From: Alphaproteobacteria bacterium
GTDB lineage: Bacteria; Pseudomonadota; Alphaproteobacteria; Rhizobiales; JAJFHR01
DNA: 59,571 nucleotides
Direction of reading: 5' to 3'
Assembly: GCA_024278055.1 (NCBI GenBank)
Contig: JAJRTY010000141.1
Coordinates: 1 to 59,571 of the forward strand
Shown: positions 55,674 through 59,571 of the stretch, in pieces
Position numbering within the stretch: the stretch's first letter is position 1
Layout of the letters: every line of letters starts with the position of its first letter
Program-made: the position numbers and the translations under genes
Notes under the pieces: model-generated
Seen by the model: only the letters and a program-made list of their open reading frames with translations
Database searches by the model: none
What the model was told of the DNA's origin: nothing

Positions 55674-57287
55674 GTGAAACATGTGGGGCCGCATATTGGC
55701 CAGGTTGGCGTTGAAAATAGCGGATTTAAAAATCTTAAAACTGTCTACTGGAATCACCCCCCTGAAGCGCTGTTTCAGGAGGCCATTAATCGCGGCGAGG
55801 GTAAAATAGCCAAAAACGGCCCGTTGGCGGTGGTCACCGGGTTACATACGGGTCGCTCTGCCAACGATAAATTTATTGTTGAGGATGATACCACCCGCGA
55901 TACTGTGTGGTGGGATAATGCTGCGGCCATGTCGCCGGAGAAATTTGATCTTCTGTATGAAGATTTTATGGCTTGCGCTGAAGGTAAGGATATCTTTGTC
56001 CAGGATCTTTTCGGCGGCGCTGATGCAGCCCACAGATTACCAACGCGGGTATTTTGTGAATATGCCTGGCACGCGCTTTTCATTCGCTACCTTCTGCGTC
56101 GGCCTGAAAAGTCCGAGCTTGAAGGTTTTGCGCCAAAATTCACGGTTATAAATCTGCCAAGTTTTACAGCAGACCCCGAGCGCCATGGCGTCAACTCGCA
56201 AACCGTTATAGCCTGTAACTATACCAAGAGAATTGTTCTGATTGGCGGGTCATCTTACGCCGGGGAAACTAAAAAATCCGTCTTTGGCATGTTAAATTTC
56301 GACCTGCCGGCCAAGGGTGTTATGCCGATGCATTGTTCCGCCAACGTGGGACCGGACAATGACGCCGCGGTTTTCTTTGGACTTTCGGGCACTGGAAAAA
56401 CCACATTGTCGGCGGACCCCTCGCGCACTTTGATCGGCGACGATGAACACGGCTGGTCAGAAAACGGCATCTTCAATTTTGAAGGCGGCTGTTATGCCAA
56501 GACCATCAGATTGTCGGCTGAAGCGGAGCCTGAAATCTACGCCACCACCCAGCGCTTTGGCTCGGTTCTCGAAAACGTTATGATGGATGAAGATACCCGT
56601 GAACTTGATTTTGATGATACCAGCCTGACCGAAAACGGTCGTGTTGCCTATCCGATGGATTTCATTGCAAACGGCAGCAGCACCGGCATTGCCGGGCATC
56701 CAAAAAATATTATCATGCTGACTGCGGACGCCTTTGGCATCTTGCCACCGATTGCACGGCTGACACCGGCCCAGGCAATGTATCATTTTCTCTCTGGCTA
56801 TACCGCCAAGGTAGCGGGCACAGAAAAAGGCCTGACCGAGCCGATGGCTACATTTTCAACCTGTTTTGGTGCCCCCTTCATGCCGCGCCATCCAAGTGTC
56901 TACGGCAATTTGTTGCGTGACCTGATTGCCAGGCACAATGTCAGTTGCTGGCTGGTCAACACCGGCTGGACCGGTGGCAGATACGGCGTTGGCTCGCGCA
57001 TGCCGATCAAGGCCACGCGTGCGTTGTTGTCTGCTGCCCTGGACGGCAGTCTCAACGATGCCGAGATGCGCACCGATGCCAATTTTGGTTTTGAAGTGCC
57101 GCTGGCCCTTGATGGTGTTGATGCTGAAATTCTTACCCCGCGCCAAACCTGGGATAATCCACATGCCTATGATGAGCAGGCAAGTGCCCTGGTGCAGATG
57201 TTTATTGATAATTTTGAAAAGTTTGAAGATTATGTAGACATGGATGTGCGTGAAGCTGCTCCTGTATTGAGGGCCGCTGCAGAATAG
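55674..57287 (+). CDS. pckA: phosphoenolpyruvate carboxykinase (ATP)
   Basis: 537 residues from a GTG at 55674, preceded by CGGGAG with seven bases of spacing. Signatures: the substrate Arg segment [14 protein letters not shown], the metal-binding [20 protein letters not shown], the kinase-1a P-loop [11 protein letters not shown] and the kinase-2 loop LIGDDEHGW. The active-site FEGGCYAK follows. It converts oxaloacetate to PEP, the first step of gluconeogenesis. Its place beside chvI-chvG is conserved in Hyphomicrobiales, and ChvGI control is known in relatives. Confidence 0.97.
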   Translation: MKHVGPHIGQVGVENSGFKNLKTVYWNHPPEALFQEAINRGEGKIAKNGPLAVVTGLHTGRSANDKFIVEDDTTRDTVWWDNAAAMSPEKFDLLYEDFMACAEGKDIFVQDLFGGADAAHRLPTRVFCEYAWHALFIRYLLRRPEKSELEGFAPKFTVINLPSFTADPERHGVNSQTVIACNYTKRIVLIGGSSYAGETKKSVFGMLNFDLPAKGVMPMHCSANVGPDNDAAVFFGLSGTGKTTLSADPSRTLIGDDEHGWSENGIFNFEGGCYAKTIRLSAEAEPEIYATTQRFGSVLENVMMDEDTRELDFDDTSLTENGRVAYPMDFIANGSSTGIAGHPKNIIMLTADAFGILPPIARLTPAQAMYHFLSGYTAKVAGTEKGLTEPMATFSTCFGAPFMPRHPSVYGNLLRDLIARHNVSCWLVNTGWTGGRYGVGSRMPIKATRALLSAALDGSLNDAEMRTDANFGFEVPLALDGVDAEILTPRQTWDNPHAYDEQASALVQMFIDNFEKFEDYVDMDVREAAPVLRAAAE

Positions 57288-57298
57288 ACCGGCACCGT

Positions 57299-58828
57299 AT
57301 GACAAAAGCCAAAGCCATGGGAGCCGTTGCCGCCGGTCATAAAATTACAGCGGACGCTGCTGCCGAAATGCTGCAAGCAGGTGGAAATGCTTTTGATGCA
57401 ACGCTGGCCGCTTTATTTGCCTCTTGCGTGTGTGAGCCGGTGTTATCGTCGCCTGGTGGTGGCGGGTTTTTGATGGCGCATCAGGCAAATCAATCCACAA
57501 CATCTGTTTTGGATTTTTTTGTTCAAACCCCACAGAACAAGCGCGATCAATCCGACATTGAGTTCAAGCCAATCCATGCTGATTTTGGTGCCACCCGGCA
57601 GGAGTTTCTCATTGGCATGGGAGCAAGTGCTGCACCGGGATTTGTCTCCGGGTGTTTTGAAATCCATGCAAACCTATGCACGCTGCCGATAGAAGACATT
57701 TTGCAACCGGCCATAAAGGCTGCTGAAAACGGCGTGCTTGTGGATGGTTTTCAAGCGCGATTGTTCAGGATTGTTGAGCCGATATTGCTCAATACCGATC
57801 ACACACGCCGCGTTTTTGCCCCGGATGGAAACCTGCTTGATCGCGGCGATATCTTCAAAAACCCACATCTGGCTGAAACCCTGAAGGTTTTAGGCAAGCA
57901 AGGTCCTGATTTTTTCTACAAAGGTGACATCTGCCATACAATCACTGAAATGGCCGACAGGCTTGGCGGACATCTTGGAGCCGATGATTTCAACTCCTAC
58001 ACCACCCTTGAACGTGAGCCACTGGTTCAGCCTTTTGGCAATAGTGGCCGGGTGTTCCTCAATCCCTCGCCATCTGCCGGTGGCTGTCTGATCGGCTTCG
58101 GGCTGGCGCTGGCGCAACGGCTGAAAGACCAGGGCGAGGTGCTCGATGGGGTGTCAGTGGCCAAGATTTTGCAGGCGATTGATCATACAAAACAGGCGAT
58201 TTTCGAGGACCCGGATTTAATGTCCTGTGACGAGACAATCACCCGTGCCATGGCTGATCTGCAAAGCCAGACCTTCACGTCCAAAGGTACCACCCACATC
58301 AGCGTTATTGACAGCTTTGGCAATGCCTCAGCGGCCACGGTCTCAAACGGTGAAGGCAACGGCCACATGGTCGGTGAGTTTGGTTTCATGCTCAATAATA
58401 TGCTTGGCGAAGAAGATCTCAACCCAGGCGGGTTTCACCAATGGCCGTGCGGCCAACGGCTGTCATCGATGATGGCGCCAACTTTCGTTGATCACGGACA
58501 TGGCGCATTGTCGGTTCTGGGCAGCGGTGGTGCCAACCGCATTCGCTCGGCCATGGTGCAGGTTTTACTGCACATCAAAGCCGGAAAATCTGCCCGACAA
58601 GCCGTTGATGCCGCCCGCATGCATGTTGAGGCCGGCAAGATTGATATAGAAGACTGGATGGACAAAACGTCTTTGAAAACCCTGATGTCAGTGTACCACG
58701 ATGCCTGCCTGTGGGATCAACCCAACATGTTCTTTGGTGGCGTACACATGGTGCAAAGAGCTAAAGACGGTACGTTTGATGGCGCGGGGGACGTGCGCCG
58801 GGACGGGTGTTTTATGGTTGTTGATTAA
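57299..58828 (+). CDS. gamma-glutamyltransferase family protein without signal peptide
   Basis: 509 residues of the Ntn-hydrolase gamma-glutamyltranspeptidase family. N-terminal AAEMLQAGGNAFDATLAALFA and PGGGGFLMAHQ match the large subunit. The autocleavage Thr is probably Thr331 in SKGTTHISVIDSFGNA, with SNGEGNGHMVGEFGF and VLGSGGANRIRSA in the small subunit. Unlike classic GGT there is no signal peptide, so it is probably cytoplasmic and may act on gamma-glutamyl metabolites or as a cephalosporin-acylase-like amidase. It starts 11 bases after pckA, but shared function is not evident. Confidence 0.88.
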   Translation: MTKAKAMGAVAAGHKITADAAAEMLQAGGNAFDATLAALFASCVCEPVLSSPGGGGFLMAHQANQSTTSVLDFFVQTPQNKRDQSDIEFKPIHADFGATRQEFLIGMGASAAPGFVSGCFEIHANLCTLPIEDILQPAIKAAENGVLVDGFQARLFRIVEPILLNTDHTRRVFAPDGNLLDRGDIFKNPHLAETLKVLGKQGPDFFYKGDICHTITEMADRLGGHLGADDFNSYTTLEREPLVQPFGNSGRVFLNPSPSAGGCLIGFGLALAQRLKDQGEVLDGVSVAKILQAIDHTKQAIFEDPDLMSCDETITRAMADLQSQTFTSKGTTHISVIDSFGNASAATVSNGEGNGHMVGEFGFMLNNMLGEEDLNPGGFHQWPCGQRLSSMMAPTFVDHGHGALSVLGSGGANRIRSAMVQVLLHIKAGKSARQAVDAARMHVEAGKIDIEDWMDKTSLKTLMSVYHDACLWDQPNMFFGGVHMVQRAKDGTFDGAGDVRRDGCFMVVD

Positions 58829-58859
58829 TGTAATCCGCCGTTTGCGCGATCTAATCTCA

Positions 58860-59035
58860 CCTCCCCCTTGTGGGGAGGTCGAACGCTGCGTCAGCAGGGT
58901 TCGGGTGGGGGTAAAAACCACACCCCCAAGCGCAGGCCTTTGTAATGTTATGACAGGTATGTTTGCGCTGCTCACACATCCAATTATGTTTGGACCCCCA
59001 CCCCAACCCCTCCCCACAAGGGGGAGGGGCTTGAT
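58860..59035. repeat. GC-rich palindromic intergenic repeat, copy 2
   Basis: A perfect 19-bp terminal repeat: CCTCCCCCTTGTGGGGAGG (58860-58878) and its reverse complement (59009-59027). Inside are GGGTTCGGGTGGGGGT and ACCCCCACCCC, forming a nested stem. It ends with AGGGGCTTGATAAA, like copy 1 at 19078-19235. It lies between the convergent GGT-like and pyrE genes and has no coding capacity. Confidence 0.85.
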
Positions 59036-59063
59036 AAAATCTCGTTAAACCATTTTCATGGGT

Positions 59064-59571
59064 TTAATCGCGGAAATCATCTGCGGTATAAATCGACATC
59101 AGATTTAGCCCGGTTTGGGCAAAGGCATCCTGTGCGCCTTCCAGCCTGTCGACCAGCGTCAACACCGTATCAACCACACCACCAAGCTCGCGAATGGTAT
59201 CAACCGCCTGCAAGGCACTGCCGCCAGAAGTTGTCACATCTTCAACCACCAGCACCCGCGCACCTTTCAAAGCTTCCACATCAAAAATACTGTCAATGCG
59301 GTTCTGAGTGCCATGGCCCTTGGCTTGCTTGCGCACAAAGAAAACATTCTGCGGCTTGCCACGTTGCGCACTAATCGGCGCGATAGAACAAACAATCGGC
59401 ACCGCCCCCATCTCCAGCCCACCAACAAACTCAAACCCACCGGCATCGCACACCTGCAAGCACAAGTTGGCAATCAGTAAAGACCCCTGAGGGTCAACCA
59501 TGGTTGGCTTCATATTGAAATAAAACGTGCTTGAGCGTCCCGAGGATAAGGTTACCTCACCACCTTGAGAA
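59064..59571 (-). CDS. pyrE: orotate phosphoribosyltransferase (partial, runs off the right end)
   Basis: The visible 169 codons are the C-terminal part of OPRTase, which makes OMP from orotate and PRPP in pyrimidine synthesis. The frame is open to the end of the window: upstream of the internal Met at 59513 it reads GGEVTLSSGRSSTFYFN, the family's start of strand one and PRPP/orotate-binding segment. So the true start lies beyond base 59571. The PRPP loop is VLVVEDVTTSGGSALQAV, and the flexible loop Lys region is FFVRKQAKGHGTQNRI. Confidence 0.94.
   Translation of the reverse strand, partial: SQGGEVTLSSGRSSTFYFNMKPTMVDPQGSLLIANLCLQVCDAGGFEFVGGLEMGAVPIVCSIAPISAQRGKPQNVFFVRKQAKGHGTQNRIDSIFDVEALKGARVLVVEDVTTSGGSALQAVDTIRELGGVVDTVLTLVDRLEGAQDAFAQTGLNLMSIYTADDFRD

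Overview
The window reads as chromosomal DNA of an alphaproteobacterium, most likely order Hyphomicrobiales (Rhizobiales). The basis is gene order: a chvI-chvG-hprK-EIIA(Man)-ptsH-ahcY-divL-tsaE/amgK-murU-addB-addA block beside pckA, ftsK-lolA-xthA next to a response regulator and a cyclic-nucleotide-binding protein, leuS-lptE-holA, an imuA-imuB-dnaE2 cassette, and the 1610-residue NAD-glutamate dehydrogenase. In related genomes several of these blocks lie close to the replication origin. No rRNA, tRNA, CRISPR array, prophage or transposase gene was seen.

Layout. 1-5.7 kb: leuS-lptE-holA (minus), a YggS-type PLP protein (plus) and a YkuD protein. 5.8-16.6 kb: an OmpR-type response regulator, a cyclic-nucleotide-binding protein, xthA, lolA, ftsK, a class I/II aminotransferase, an ammonium transporter with a sigma-54-type promoter, a TesB thioesterase and a UbiH-family hydroxylase. 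16.7-19.0 kb: a hybrid histidine kinase whose frame is broken between the kinase and its two receiver domains. 19.0-24.9 kb: a 343-bp element bounded by a perfect 45-bp inverted repeat, then a LexA-type box and the imuA-imuB-dnaE2 mutagenesis cassette. 24.9-32.8 kb (most accessory-looking part): two small dimeric alpha-beta-barrel proteins with a divergent ArsR-type regulator, a TRAP transporter, a GMC dehydrogenase and a LacI regulator, with two LacI-type operators in the divergent promoter region. 33.0-37.9 kb: NAD-glutamate dehydrogenase. 37.9-54.7 kb: a long minus-strand series, addA, addB, murU, tsaE-amgK fusion, divL, ahcY, ptsH, EIIA(Man), hprK, chvG, chvI. 54.9-59.6 kb: a HugZ-like protein, pckA, a gamma-glutamyltransferase-like protein, a palindromic repeat and the 3' part of pyrE, which runs off the right end.

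How it works together. The ChvG/ChvI two-component system, the permease-less PTS (HPr kinase, HPr, EIIA) and PEP carboxykinase form a sensing and carbon-control unit. MurU and the AmgK half of the fusion form a cell-wall sugar recycling route that bypasses de novo UDP-MurNAc synthesis. DivL has tyrosine in place of the phospho-accepting histidine, as expected of the cell-cycle pseudokinase. AddAB and ImuA-ImuB-DnaE2 give recombinational and mutagenic DNA repair. The TRAP-GMC-LacI block looks like an inducible uptake-and-oxidation module for an unidentified organic substrate.

I did not find a wholly new system. The most useful leads are the frameshifted kinase, the LacI two-operator arrangement, the SOS box and repeat in front of imuA, the sigma-54 promoter of the orphan amtB, and the Cys/His-duplicated ArsR regulator with its two small barrel proteins.
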